A stretch of DNA of 64,000 bases from JAAXHF01 sp963665955 (GCA_965231765.1 OZ246887.1:3410001-3474000); one strand, 5' to 3'. Shown: positions 42,392 through 52,300, counted from the stretch's first letter. Numbers and translations are program-made. Notes: generated by a model not told the origin, from the sequence alone.

Positions 42392-43363
42392 TTATCCTTC
42401 ACGCACAGCATTCATTATCTTGGCAATATCAAGCACCCGTGGACCGTCCCAGGATAGTTCAACTGCCCAGTCATCAGCAGCAGTGACCTGAAGTTCGCGC
42501 TCTCCATCTAGGGCGAGGATCGACGGTTTGAAGGTGACGGGGGCGCGATCGCCAATATGCATACGGGTGCAGTTCTGGATACCGACCGATGTCACCAAGC
42601 CTGGCGCAATTGCGGCGGTGACAGCTTTCCCGCCGTCTCCGAGCTGAAGAGACAGACCGGCGTCCTCATCAGGCCGGACAGGGTCTCGCATACCGCCAAT
42701 TGAGGCCATGCCAATATTGGTCGGCTGGCCTTGGGTCAAGAAGAGCTCTTTGAGGCGATGGACTTCCCATAGGGCGCGCGCCCCAACAAACTGGTAGTCA
42801 CATACCGCGACATCGATCAGAGCGACATCTTCAAACGTCCCGTTGCGGTATAAATTGAAACGTTTTGTTGGAAACGAAAATTCTTCAAGCGACAGACCCC
42901 GGACGGCATAATAACCAGCTGCCATGCCTGCCAAAGTGGATTCGACAAAACGCGGAAAAGCATTATTGGTGCCAGTGGAGAGCGGAACCAGGGGCATTGA
43001 TCCGCTGCCTTTTGTGACCACACGATTTGTGCCATCCCCGCCGAGAACAATCACACACGAGACGCCTTGTTCCTGCATGAGAGCCGCCGCCCGAGTGGAG
43101 TCAGCTGCCTCGTCGTAGACCGACATTTCCAGCATCCGGACAGTCGCCTTTCTGTCTCCTTCGATGCCAGAAAGCGCTTTCGGACCAATGGAGGCAGGGT
43201 CAGGAAAAAAGACGATTTCATCGACCCCCGCTCCTTCTAAACCCAGAATCGCCCGGCGAACGATATAGACTTTTTCTTGTGTATCGAGGACGGAGCCGTG
43301 GGCGACCAGGCGACGAATGTCTTTCCCCGCGCGGGGGTTTGCAATGATTCCAACAGTATTCAT
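42392..43363 (-). CDS. ATP-NAD kinase-like protein, AcoX family
   Basis: 323 residues. IIANPRAGKDIRRLVAHGS at the start and GGDGTNR at 108-114 are the hallmarks of the NAD kinase/diacylglycerol kinase fold. PLSTGTNNAFP follows. This variant with a long N-terminal part is the AcoX type found beside acetoin dehydrogenase genes, whose biochemical role is not established. It lies 75 bases downstream of the E1 beta gene, in an operon with E1 beta and E1 alpha. Neighbourhood and motifs support the AcoX label. Confidence 0.8.
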   Translation of the reverse strand: MNTVGIIANPRAGKDIRRLVAHGSVLDTQEKVYIVRRAILGLEGAGVDEIVFFPDPASIGPKALSGIEGDRKATVRMLEMSVYDEAADSTRAAALMQEQGVSCVIVLGGDGTNRVVTKGSGSMPLVPLSTGTNNAFPRFVESTLAGMAAGYYAVRGLSLEEFSFPTKRFNLYRNGTFEDVALIDVAVCDYQFVGARALWEVHRLKELFLTQGQPTNIGMASIGGMRDPVRPDEDAGLSLQLGDGGKAVTAAIAPGLVTSVGIQNCTRMHIGDRAPVTFKPSILALDGERELQVTAADDWAVELSWDGPRVLDIAKIMNAVREG

Positions 43364-43370
43364 AAATTTA

Positions 43371-43426
43371 GTGCTGCGTGCTGAGTGAGGGACAAAAAAC
43401 GCTTTCAGGCCTTCTACTCAGCACGC
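43371..43426. repeat. Heptamer repeat with inverted arms
   Basis: GTGCTGC, GTGCTGA and a diverged third unit lie in 7-base phase from 43371. GCGTGCTGAGT (43376-43386) and ACTCAGCACGC (43416-43426) form a perfect 11-bp inverted repeat with a 29-base loop. This fills the 75-base gap between the AcoX-like and E1 beta genes. Confidence 0.65.
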
Positions 43427-43438
43427 CGTCCTCATGAC

Positions 43439-44452
43439 TTAGAAGAGCGCTAAGGCGGCTGCCGTCACCTTCGTCGCATTCGGCAGATAATGATCTTCCA
43501 AGGTCGGGCTGAACGGCACTGGCGTATGTGGTGAACTGACGGTTTTAATCGGAGCGTTCAGGAAATCAAAACCCTTGTCAGCTACCGTGGCGGCAATGTC
43601 AGTGGCCATATTACAGCGCGGGTGAGATTCATCGACGATGACTAGACGGCCGGTCTTTTCAACGGATTTCAACACCGTCTCTTCGTCGAACGGTGAGAGC
43701 GTACGTGGGTCGATGATTTCGGCGCTCTTGCCTTGTTTTTGAAGTTCCTCGGCCGCGAGTAAAGCGTGGTGGACCATTTTGCCGATCGCAACAATGGTCA
43801 GGTCGCTGCCTTCACGTTTGATGTCCGCCTGGCCAAAGGGAATTTCGTACGGTTCTTCCGGCACTGGACCTTTCATCGCTCCGAGAGTGATATCTTCAAA
43901 AAAGATGACGAGATCATTATCCCGAATCGACGAAATGAGGAGCCCTTTGGCATCGTACGGGGTAGAAGGAACCACCGTCTTCACCCCTGGGATATGAGTA
44001 AAGAGTGAATACAAGACTTGTGAGTGCTGGGCAGCAGCCCGAAAGCCACCGCCATAGATTGTGCGGATGACGAGTGGGACTTGGGCTTTGCCACCAAACA
44101 TGTAACGCAGCTTGGCGCCTTGGTTCAGAATCTGGTCAAAACACACACCCATAAAGCCCACAAACATCATTTCAGCGATGGGCCGCAATCCGGTGACAGC
44201 TGCTCCGACAGCAGCGCCAATAAAGCCAGACTCACTAATGGGGGTATCCAGAACGCGCTCGCGGCCAAACTCTTTGACCAGACCCTTGGTGACGCCAAGC
44301 ACCCCGCCCCACGCGTCATCCCCATCCAAATGCTCAACATCCGCTCCGCCGGCTACATCTTCGCCCAGTAAAATCACTTTTGGATCACGCTGCATCTCTT
44401 GACGCATTGCTTCATTTAACGCTTCATTAAAATTGAGTTGTCGCTCAGCCAT
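43439..44452 (-). CDS. 2-oxoacid/acetoin dehydrogenase E1 beta subunit
   Basis: 337-residue thiamine-dependent E1 beta subunit of a 2-oxoacid or acetoin dehydrogenase complex. Landmarks are LGEDVAGGADVEHLDGDDAW, TPISESGFIGAAVGAA and EEPYEIPFGQA. GGAGG precedes the ATG. The E1 alpha gene lies upstream on the same strand, separated by an eight-unit heptamer array. With AcoX downstream, acoB is the best analogue; pdhB is the alternative. No E2 or E3 gene is present in the window. Confidence 0.9.
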   Translation of the reverse strand: MAERQLNFNEALNEAMRQEMQRDPKVILLGEDVAGGADVEHLDGDDAWGGVLGVTKGLVKEFGRERVLDTPISESGFIGAAVGAAVTGLRPIAEMMFVGFMGVCFDQILNQGAKLRYMFGGKAQVPLVIRTIYGGGFRAAAQHSQVLYSLFTHIPGVKTVVPSTPYDAKGLLISSIRDNDLVIFFEDITLGAMKGPVPEEPYEIPFGQADIKREGSDLTIVAIGKMVHHALLAAEELQKQGKSAEIIDPRTLSPFDEETVLKSVEKTGRLVIVDESHPRCNMATDIAATVADKGFDFLNAPIKTVSSPHTPVPFSPTLEDHYLPNATKVTAAALALF

Positions 44453-44471
44453 GGTTTTCCTCCGGCACGAA

Positions 44472-44527
44472 AGCCGTCAGCTGTCAGCGCTCAGCCAGAC
44501 AAAAAAAGCTGAAAGCTGAAAGCTGGT
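44472..44527. repeat. Eight-unit heptamer array between E1 alpha and E1 beta
   Basis: Eight 7-base units in exact phase from 44472 to 44527. The last three are AGCTGAA, AGCTGAA, AGCTGGT; the first four begin AGC and are inverted relatives (e.g. AGCTGTC). The two halves form an imperfect 19-base inverted repeat with about 15 matching positions around a CAAAAAA spacer. Confidence 0.75.
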
Positions 44528-44533
44528 TACTTC

Positions 44534-45502
44534 TCAATAATTCACATACACGTCAGTAAACGTTTCCTCGACCTCTGGAAACGGGCTGTCTTCAGCAAAC
44601 TGTACGGCGGCTTCGATTTGGGCGTTGACCTGTTCTTCAATCGCATTCAGTTCCGCCGCAGTGACGAGGTTGCGGGACAGGACGTTGTCTTTGAAGAGTG
44701 TAATCGGATCTTTCTCGTTTTGATATTTCTCGGTTTCCCCGGGGATCTTGTACGTCTGCTGGTCGCCTTCGAAGTGGCCAAAGAAGCGGTAGGTCTTGCA
44801 TTCGAGCAGGGTTGGACCTTGGCCGGCACGGGCGCGGGCAATGGCTTGCTGGGCGGCTTCCTCGACGGCAAAAATATCGTTCCCGTCCACAGACAGACCG
44901 GGCATATTATAGGCTGCGGCGCGGTCGGCAATGTTTTCAACGCTACAATGGTAATGGGCTGGAGTGGACTCTGCATAGCCGTTGTTCTCGGCGACAAAGA
45001 CAATCGGCAGTTTCCAAATGGCGGCCAGGTTGAGGCTCTCGTGGAGCGTGCCCTGCTCAGAGGCCCCATCGCCAAAGAAGCAAATCGTGACCTGATCAGT
45101 CTTGTTTGTCTTGGCCGTCAGACCAGAACCACAAGCGAGCGGCGGACCACCACCAACAATGCCATTGGCGCCCAGCATGCCTTTATCCATATCGGCAATA
45201 TGCATTGAGCCGCCCTTGCCTTTACACGTCCCAGTGGCTCTACCGAACAGTTCGGCCATCATACCGCGTGGATCCACGCCTTTGGCTATACAATGGCCAT
45301 GCCCGCGATGGGTCGAGGTCATATAATCGGCATCCGTCAGGTTAGTACAAATGCCAACCGCGATGGCCTCTTCTCCGGCATACAGGTGGACGAAGCCAGG
45401 AATCTTGCCTTTCCCAAACTCGACTTTCACCCGGTTTTCAAACACCCGGATAACTTGCATGCGCTCGTACATCCATACAAGCTGCTCTTTGCTGAGTTCC
45501 AT
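44534..45502 (-). CDS. 2-oxoacid/acetoin dehydrogenase E1 alpha subunit
   Basis: 322 residues, the thiamine diphosphate-binding partner of the downstream E1 beta. The TPP/Mg motif starts GDGASEQG at 144-151 and closes with ENN at 172-174. RGHGHCIAKGVDP and GKGGSMHI are family marks. GGGGG precedes the ATG. With the AcoX-like gene in the same run, acoA is the nearest analogue. The complex would need E2/E3 encoded elsewhere. Confidence 0.92.
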   Translation of the reverse strand: MELSKEQLVWMYERMQVIRVFENRVKVEFGKGKIPGFVHLYAGEEAIAVGICTNLTDADYMTSTHRGHGHCIAKGVDPRGMMAELFGRATGTCKGKGGSMHIADMDKGMLGANGIVGGGPPLACGSGLTAKTNKTDQVTICFFGDGASEQGTLHESLNLAAIWKLPIVFVAENNGYAESTPAHYHCSVENIADRAAAYNMPGLSVDGNDIFAVEEAAQQAIARARAGQGPTLLECKTYRFFGHFEGDQQTYKIPGETEKYQNEKDPITLFKDNVLSRNLVTAAELNAIEEQVNAQIEAAVQFAEDSPFPEVEETFTDVYVNY

Positions 45503-45615
45503 GCTGCCCCCTTTTTTTGAGCCCAGTGTATAGTGCTGCTCGGCTTCATAGCACGAAATAGTCAGGGGGGGAACACAAGAAGGGGAACACCAGAGTGTGA
45601 CGAGCGCGTCAGTGC

Positions 45616-47256
45616 TTACGGAACACTGACGCGGAGAGAGACAGGTGTGCCAGGCAGTTGACCTCGGTTGACAAGAATGTGGATAGCGCCTGTGTCGTCA
45701 CGTGGGTCAAACAGCACAAGATCATCAAGGCCATCGCTGTTCCGATCAAGAACGACGCTATCACTGGCTGCCGGGACTGTCTGAGTAGTCTCACTTGAAC
45801 TAAAGCCTGGGCCGTTTTTTCCTGCCGTTCCAAGGTGGATCGCCAACTCCTCCAGGTTGAGCCCATACAGCAGATCGCGTCGCCCGTCTCCGTTCCAGTC
45901 GCCTTCAGCGGTTGGGAGTAAGCCTTCTGCTCGCCCTTGGCTGAAATCAAGTCGTAGGGTGACATCTCCTTGCCATGAGGTTTCTGCCTGCGTGTGGCTT
46001 GCTTCAGGCAAGGTGAAAATACGCAGATCAACGGCTGCCCGTCGTGTGGTCAGTATCCGAATGGCTTGAAAGATGCCGAAAGCGAACTGGGCTTGGAGAA
46101 TTTCAGTGCGTCCATTCCCATCCAGATCCACCAGCTCAATCGTGGCAAATGCATCGTCTGTTGTAAGGGTCAGTTGTGGGCCAGCCGACAGATCAATACC
46201 AGTGCCTTGATTGCGATAAATATCGGTTGCCGCCCGACTCTTGAGCATGCTGCCTGCGGTGCGATGCACAACTAAGTCGGCCAAGCCATCTGCATCGAGA
46301 TCGCGGGCAAATAAGCGCACGGCAGTCGCCCGTGGACGCAGCTGTTCTGTTGCAGAGAACAGACGCAGCCCAAAGCGGTGGGTTGGCTCGCTAGCGAGGC
46401 CAGTGTCTGTCGCGTGATAGATCCAGACCCCAAAGCGCGACAGGCCGAACAGATCAAGCCGCTGATCGCCATTGTTATCCGCCTGGGTGATGGTCGGCCA
46501 TGTTACAGTTGACCCAAAGAAGCCAGCAGGTGCTCTGGTGCGTCTATCGGTTGTCCAATACTCCGCCTGCATTGGCAGTGGGAGGTCGGTACGTGTCCCG
46601 TTTTTCTCACTTTGCAATGGAATCAGAGCCGCACCATTGAGGGTCGGTACAAGCGCTTCAATGACCCCATGACCAGTCCAGTCGCCAAGGATAGCTAAGC
46701 GAGACAGGCCATGTGTGCGTGGCGGAAGAGGAAGAGGAGGTTGGACAGCAATTTCACGCGTTTCTTGCTTCGAAAAAGGACGGAGAATAGTGAGTTTTGA
46801 AGCAGCGATAAGGACGATCTCGTCACCAGGGCTCTCATCAATATTACCCACATCAAAAGCCACAATATCAGGCGGAAGATCAATTGTGATCGGTGTAACC
46901 GGTGTGACTGGTGCTGGTGAGCCTGCTGGAAACAGGACAAGCTGCCTTTTTTCGAGTGGTGGGGAATCTGAGACGGCTACGACGATAAGGCCGTTGCCCT
47001 GACTCTTCGCGTCCATACGTAAATCGGGACGCAAATCTGCGGCGACAACCTGTACAGGCCGGCCTGAAACAGTATGTGTCTGGACTTGAAAAAGAAGGTC
47101 TTCTCCCCGGGCTACTCCAGCGAGAAACAGGGCGACGAATAGAATAAAAAAGAGTGCGGTGAGTTGAGTTGTGATTCGTAAAAGAGAGGGCGCCGAGCCT
47201 TCTTGGTCGAAATTGAATGCTGAGTGCAAGTCTGGACTGCCTTGGCAGGAGCGCAT
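45616..47256 (-). CDS. Secreted FG-GAP/VCBS repeat protein
   Basis: 546 residues. A hydrophobic export segment lies at about 30-50, after an unusually long N-region. The remainder is a beta-propeller of FG-GAP-type repeats, each with a calcium-loop-like motif: DNNGDQRLDLFG, DLDADGLADLV, DLDGNGRTEIL, DWNGDGRRDLL, DRNSDGLDDLV. Such proteins often bind ligands or surfaces. The ATG shares one base with the gshA stop (TAATG), so the two are translationally coupled, an odd pairing. The start could be further in, which would shorten the N-region. Confidence 0.82.
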   Translation of the reverse strand: MRSCQGSPDLHSAFNFDQEGSAPSLLRITTQLTALFFILFVALFLAGVARGEDLLFQVQTHTVSGRPVQVVAADLRPDLRMDAKSQGNGLIVVAVSDSPPLEKRQLVLFPAGSPAPVTPVTPITIDLPPDIVAFDVGNIDESPGDEIVLIAASKLTILRPFSKQETREIAVQPPLPLPPRTHGLSRLAILGDWTGHGVIEALVPTLNGAALIPLQSEKNGTRTDLPLPMQAEYWTTDRRTRAPAGFFGSTVTWPTITQADNNGDQRLDLFGLSRFGVWIYHATDTGLASEPTHRFGLRLFSATEQLRPRATAVRLFARDLDADGLADLVVHRTAGSMLKSRAATDIYRNQGTGIDLSAGPQLTLTTDDAFATIELVDLDGNGRTEILQAQFAFGIFQAIRILTTRRAAVDLRIFTLPEASHTQAETSWQGDVTLRLDFSQGRAEGLLPTAEGDWNGDGRRDLLYGLNLEELAIHLGTAGKNGPGFSSSETTQTVPAASDSVVLDRNSDGLDDLVLFDPRDDTGAIHILVNRGQLPGTPVSLRVSVP

Positions 47257-48638
47257 TACTCTTCTTCTGGCAGTCGGTAGGCAGTACCGGGAATCAAACG
47301 ATGGGCTTCATAATTCCACTCACCCATCCACTTTTCGATAACGTTGTAGGCGGGACAGTGGCCTCGGGCGACTTCTTCCTGGAGCCGTTCCAGATAGATC
47401 GTTTCGTTTTCCCCAGCTTCGTTGCAGTGATTATTCCTTTCCAATCCTGTCCAGGCGATGGAGACGAGTTCCTTGGCATAATCGGCCAGCCGGATACCCT
47501 GGACTCGTACACCAAGCCCTTCACGATGGGCAGCTTGATAGGCTGTGACACGTTCTTCCCAGCTCCACTTTTTGACCAAATCCCAGGCCGCCCACAGCGG
47601 ATCATCATTATAGAAGATGCCTTTACACATGGCCGGGACAGATAACATCAGCTCGTATGGCTGATTATCGAAGCAACGCAGCTCCAGGTAGCGCTTAATC
47701 CGGACTTCAGGGAAGAGTGTGGTGAGATGCTGGCTCCAGTCTTCCATAGTTGCCCGTTCGCCATTGTGGCCTTCTGCCAGGTATTGTCGGAACGGAATAC
47801 CGGTCATATCGATCCACTGGCCACGCCGGACAATGAAATACATCGGAATGTTGAGCGCGTATTCCATGTAGTCTTCAAAACTGACCTGATCGGAAAAGGC
47901 AAAAGGTAGCAGTCCGCAGCGGCGACGGTCAGTATCGGTCCAAACGTGTCCACGCATCGTCATGTAGCCGTTGAGACTACCATCAGAGATCGGCGAGTTG
48001 GCATACATGGCGGTGAAGATAGGCACAAGCCCCATGCCGACCTTAAACTTGGCCATGGCATCAGTTTCGTCACTAAAGTCGAAATTGACCTGGATCGAGG
48101 CAGTCTGCTTCATCATGCGATGGCCCATGGTGCCAACCTGATTCATGTAGGGCGCCATAAAGCGATAGCGGGTTTTCGGAATCCATTGGATATCGTCGAT
48201 TGGACTGATTGGCTGCATGCCGAGATTCAGAAAGTCGAGTTCCAGTTCATCGCCTGCGGCAAGCAGGTGTTTGAGGTGATTCCGGAGCTCTTTTTCGGCG
48301 CAGTGCACGGTCTCACACTGCTCACCGGAGAGTTCGAGCTGTGCGCCCGGTTCAAGCGTAATATTTGCTCCGTCACCGAGGAGAGCGATGACGTGACCGT
48401 CTTCTTCTTGCGGTTCCCAGCCCAGAGAATCAGCCAGGAGAAAGAGCGTGCGTTCAATGCCCCGTCGAGTTGAATAGCGCGCAGCCCGGCCGCTCCGGCG
48501 CGAAACGCCGACCATCTCGTACTCGGTACCAAGCCGCCAATCTTCACGCGGTTTGGCGGCTTGATGGAAGTAGTCCACGAGCTGGAATCGGTTTTCAATC
48601 AGCTGCTCTGCGTCAGGTCCCTCGACGTACTGCGACAT
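47256..48638 (-). CDS. gshA: Glutamate-cysteine ligase, plant/alphaproteobacterial type
   Basis: 460 residues. Catalyses the first step of glutathione synthesis, in the GCS2-type family shared by plants, Alphaproteobacteria and others. Markers are RLGTEYEMVGV near residue 36, LLGDGANITLEPGAQLELSG near 95-115, and MKQTASIQVNFDFSDE near 170-190. MRGHVWTDTDRRRCGLLPFAF follows near 230, split by family-typical loops. No gshB is seen in the window. The gene is coupled by TAATG to the FG-GAP gene and is divergent from the BREX operon. Confidence 0.93.
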   Translation of the reverse strand: MSQYVEGPDAEQLIENRFQLVDYFHQAAKPREDWRLGTEYEMVGVSRRSGRAARYSTRRGIERTLFLLADSLGWEPQEEDGHVIALLGDGANITLEPGAQLELSGEQCETVHCAEKELRNHLKHLLAAGDELELDFLNLGMQPISPIDDIQWIPKTRYRFMAPYMNQVGTMGHRMMKQTASIQVNFDFSDETDAMAKFKVGMGLVPIFTAMYANSPISDGSLNGYMTMRGHVWTDTDRRRCGLLPFAFSDQVSFEDYMEYALNIPMYFIVRRGQWIDMTGIPFRQYLAEGHNGERATMEDWSQHLTTLFPEVRIKRYLELRCFDNQPYELMLSVPAMCKGIFYNDDPLWAAWDLVKKWSWEERVTAYQAAHREGLGVRVQGIRLADYAKELVSIAWTGLERNNHCNEAGENETIYLERLQEEVARGHCPAYNVIEKWMGEWNYEAHRLIPGTAYRLPEEE

Positions 48639-48739
48639 GCGCCCCCCTTAACAATACTCCCCCGCCACCCCTAAAGCGGCCTTAGAGTAGCAAACATGCC
48701 TGCTAAGGCAAGGGGATTTCGCCTGAGAGACGGGGCCAA

Positions 48740-48764
48740 ACAAAGTACGGCTGTCGCTTTGTTG
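48740..48764. promoter_or_regulatory. Inverted repeat upstream of the BREX operon
   Basis: AACAAAG (48740-48746) and CTTTGTT (48758-48764) form a perfect 7-bp inverted repeat with an 11-base spacer, extended by GGC/GCC with a bulge. It lies about 95 bases before brxF in the divergent gap with gshA and could be an operator. A second 7-bp pair, GCCTTAG/CTAAGGC, lies at 48679-48709. No convincing promoter was found. Confidence 0.3.
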
Positions 48765-48859
48765 CCGGCAGTATGTCTATTCTGCCTGGTGGTTAGAGTA
48801 AGACCCCCTGTCAGAAGGTCGAACGCTAAGCGACGAAAAAGCTATACAGTAGGACAAGG

Positions 48860-49342
48860 ATGGAAGAACCTCTGATTGATCAAGTTGTTTGGCGGATTAA
48901 GCACGCCGCCGAGCTATATCACCGGCTCGTCTTATTGGTGGTTCCTACACAGGGCGGAGAGACGTCTGTCCTCCGAGAAGTCGCGAAGATGAAGGCTATC
49001 CAATGTCAGTACATTAACCTGAATCTAGAACTCAGTCATCGCTTATTGGATCTGACTGAGCGACAACGACTCCTACAAGTCCCTCGATTTCTCGGGGATA
49101 TCGTCGCCAAGTCGGGAGACTCAGTTGTCCTGCTGGATAATCTTGAAATCCTTTTTGATATTTCGCTCAGACAGGATCCGTTACGTCTCTTGCAAGGGCT
49201 ATCCCGGAACCGGACGGTTGTGGTGAGATGGAAAGGAGCGGTTGTCGATGGTTTTCTCACGTACGCAGCACCTGACCATCCTGAGCATCGTCGCTACCCA
49301 ATTGATGACCTCTTGATTGTACGTGAGGAAAGGGCAGTATGA
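48860..49342 (+). CDS. brxF: BREX-3 P-loop-like protein BrxF, degenerate Walker A
   Basis: 160 residues, first gene of the defence operon, with AGGACAAGG before the ATG. The family is recognised from VLLVVPTQGGETSVLRE at the P-loop position, YINLNLELSHRLLDL, and the Walker B-like VVLLDNLEILFD (89-100) followed by QDPLRLLQGLSRNRT. BrxF normally has a GxxGxGK[T/S] loop; here residues 29-36 read PTQGGETS, with Glu34 where Lys is expected. ATP hydrolysis is therefore doubtful. The next gene, brxC, is 31 bases away. BREX-3 assignment is by family recall plus operon context. Confidence 0.8.
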   Translation: MEEPLIDQVVWRIKHAAELYHRLVLLVVPTQGGETSVLREVAKMKAIQCQYINLNLELSHRLLDLTERQRLLQVPRFLGDIVAKSGDSVVLLDNLEILFDISLRQDPLRLLQGLSRNRTVVVRWKGAVVDGFLTYAAPDHPEHRRYPIDDLLIVREERAV

Positions 49343-49373
49343 TCGCACCCAGAAAGCGAAATGAGAGAAGCGA

Positions 49374-52300
49374 GTGATGCGATACCGTGACCTGATCCAG
49401 TTTGATCCTATCGAGACTGTCGTGCAGCTTCGCGATGCCGATCAAGCAGCCACAGCCAAGCAGCTTGTCACCACCTATGTTCTCTCGGGCGAAATGGCTG
49501 AGAAGTTGGTCAGCGTTGCGTTTCCTCAATTGCAATTCGACTACCCGGCCGACAACAAAGGGCTCTTGGTGGTTGGAAACTATGGCACTGGAAAATCGCA
49601 CTTGATGTCGGTTCTGTCAGCACTTGCTGAACACGCTGATTTTGCTGGGACTCTTGCTCATCCTCTCGTGGCCGAAGCCGCTACGCAGATTGCTGGGAAA
49701 TTCAAAGTCATCCGAACCGAAATTGGTTCCACTACAATGTCCTTGCGAGATATTCTTGTCACCGAACTAGAAGAATCTTTGGCTACTCTCGGGGTGGATT
49801 ATACCTTTCCGGCTGTTAGTGAAATTTCTAATCATAAACAAGCCTTTGAGGATATGTTGACGGCCTTTCACCAACAATACCCAGACCAGGGTCTTCTTCT
49901 GGTAGTCGATGAGCTGCTCGATTATCTACGTAGCCGAAAAGATCAGGAGCTGATTCTCGATCTCAATTTCCTCAGAGAGATCGGTGAGGTGTGCAAAGAC
50001 CTCCGGTTCCGCTTCTTAGCTGGCGTGCAAGAAGCAATCTTCGATAGCCCTCGTTTCTCCTTTGTTGCAGACAGTATTCGGCGTGTGCAGGATCGTTTTG
50101 AACAGCTTCTTATCGCTCGGCGAGATGTCAAGTTTGTCGTGGCTGAGCGCTTGCTCAAAAAAACTGCTGAACAGCAGACTAAGATTCGTGCCCACCTCAC
50201 TCCTTTTGCTAAATTCTATGGCTCTATGAACGAACAGATGGATGAGTTTGTCCAGCTTTTTCCCATCCACCCCGACTATATCGAAACATTCGAGCGGATC
50301 GCAGCTATTGAAAAGCGTGAAGTGCTGAAAACTTTTTCCTTTGCTATGAAGGATCTTCTTACTCAGGACGTACCTGAGGACAGTCCTGGACTCGTTGCCT
50401 ATGATAGCTACTGGAGTACTCTGCGGGAAAATCCCTCTTTCCGATCAGTGCCAGACATCCGGGCAGTCATCGAGTGTAGTCAAATTCTAGAGTCACGTGT
50501 CCAACAGGCATTCACCCGTCCAGCCTATAAGCAGATGGCTTTGCAGATTATTCACGCGCTTTCGATTCATCGACTGACAACAGGGGACATTTATGCGCCT
50601 CTCGGGGCGACGCCGGAGGAATTGCGGGATGGTCTGTGTCTCTACGATCCTACGATTGCCGAGTTAGGAGGCGAGCCAGACGATGACCTGCTTTCTCTCA
50701 TCGAAACGGTTCTACGAGAAATCCACAAGACCGTCAGCGGCCAATTCATCTCTTCTCACCCGGACAACCACCAGTATTTTATTGATCTCAAAAAAACAGA
50801 CGACTATGACGCCCTGATTGACAAGCGGACAGAGAGCCTCGGCGAGGAACAATTAAACCGTTACTACTTCGAGGCGCTCAAAAGAGTCATGGAATGTACA
50901 GACCAAACCATGGTGACAGGATATCGCATCTGGCAGCATGAACTGGAGTGGCGGGAGCACAAAGCTGCACGCCTCGGGTACCTGTTCTTTGGCGCACCAA
51001 ACGAGCGATCTACGGCGCAGCCGCCCCGCGATTTCTACCTGTACTTTTTGCAACCATACGGTCCGTCCGATTATAGCAACGAGAAAAAACCGGATGAGGT
51101 CTTCTTTCACTTAACTGAGAGAAATGATGACTTTCATCAAACGCTAAAAAAGTATGCGGCGGCATTGCAGCTCGCTTCGACTGCATCAGGCCAGGCGAAA
51201 GCGACCTATCAAGGAAAAGCAGAAGGCACGAACCCGCCAGGGTATCTGCAACAACTTGTCCGATGGCTTCAGGAACATATGGCCACCGCTTTTACTGTGA
51301 CCTACCAAGGTAAAACTCGGCCGCTGCTAGAGATGATCAAAAGAAAGCTTTCAGCAACTGCCGGGATGCGAGCCAACGTGCGGGACATGGTCAACACCGT
51401 AGGATCTGTCTGTCTTGTATCCCACTTTGAAAATCAAGCTGCAGAATATCCAGTATTCTCTGTATTGATTACGAATGAGAATCGCAGACAAGCGGCACAG
51501 GACGCGCTGCGTTGGATAAAAGGAGCAACAAAGACGCAGCAGGCGACGACGGTCCTCGACGCCTTGGAGTTGCTTGACCCCCAAGTATCAGAAGACACAC
51601 GTCTTGATCCCTCTCGTTCCCGATACGCTCAGTATATCCTGGAGCTCCTACACAAAAAGGGACATGGACAGGTGCTAAACCGGGCGGAACTCATTCAGGA
51701 TGACCTTGGCGTTGAGTACATGGCTCCTGAGAAATATCGATTGGAACCAGAATGGGTCATCGCTCTTCTTGCCGCGCTGGTCTATAGCGGAGATGTTGTC
51801 CTTGCTCTCCCTGGCAACAAGTTCGATGCAGGGAGTCTCGATGCGTTCGTTACAACATCACTCGACGCCCTGCTCAATTTTAAGCATATCGAACGGCCCA
51901 AGGAGTGGAATTTACCTGCTCTTCGACAACTTTTTGAATTGCTGAAGCTACCGTCTGGACGGGCCCAGATGATTACCCAAGGCGACCGTGCATCCGTGCA
52001 GGAGCTACAGGGGGCTGTGGCGCAGGCTCTTCAAGGAGTTGTGCTTGGCCAGCAGTCCATCCAAGGGGGAATTCCCTTTTGGGGGCGCAGTCTTCTTTCC
52101 GAGCAAGAACAAACCGAGTATCGAAACCGACTCGATGGAGTCAAAGATTTCCTGGAATCTTTGCAAGCCTATTCTACATCGGGGAGGCTGAAGAACTTCC
52201 GCTATGACGTGGCTGCGGTAAAAGCCCAGAAGATTGGTCTGGAGACGCAACACGATGTGGCTGCTCTTCAGGAACTCACGACAGATTTAGGAGCGATTGC

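Noticed and set aside
48843..48848. TATACA as a -10 box for the BREX operon
   Set aside because: It is only 11 bases before the brxF ATG and on top of the ribosome-site region; no -35 match at proper spacing.
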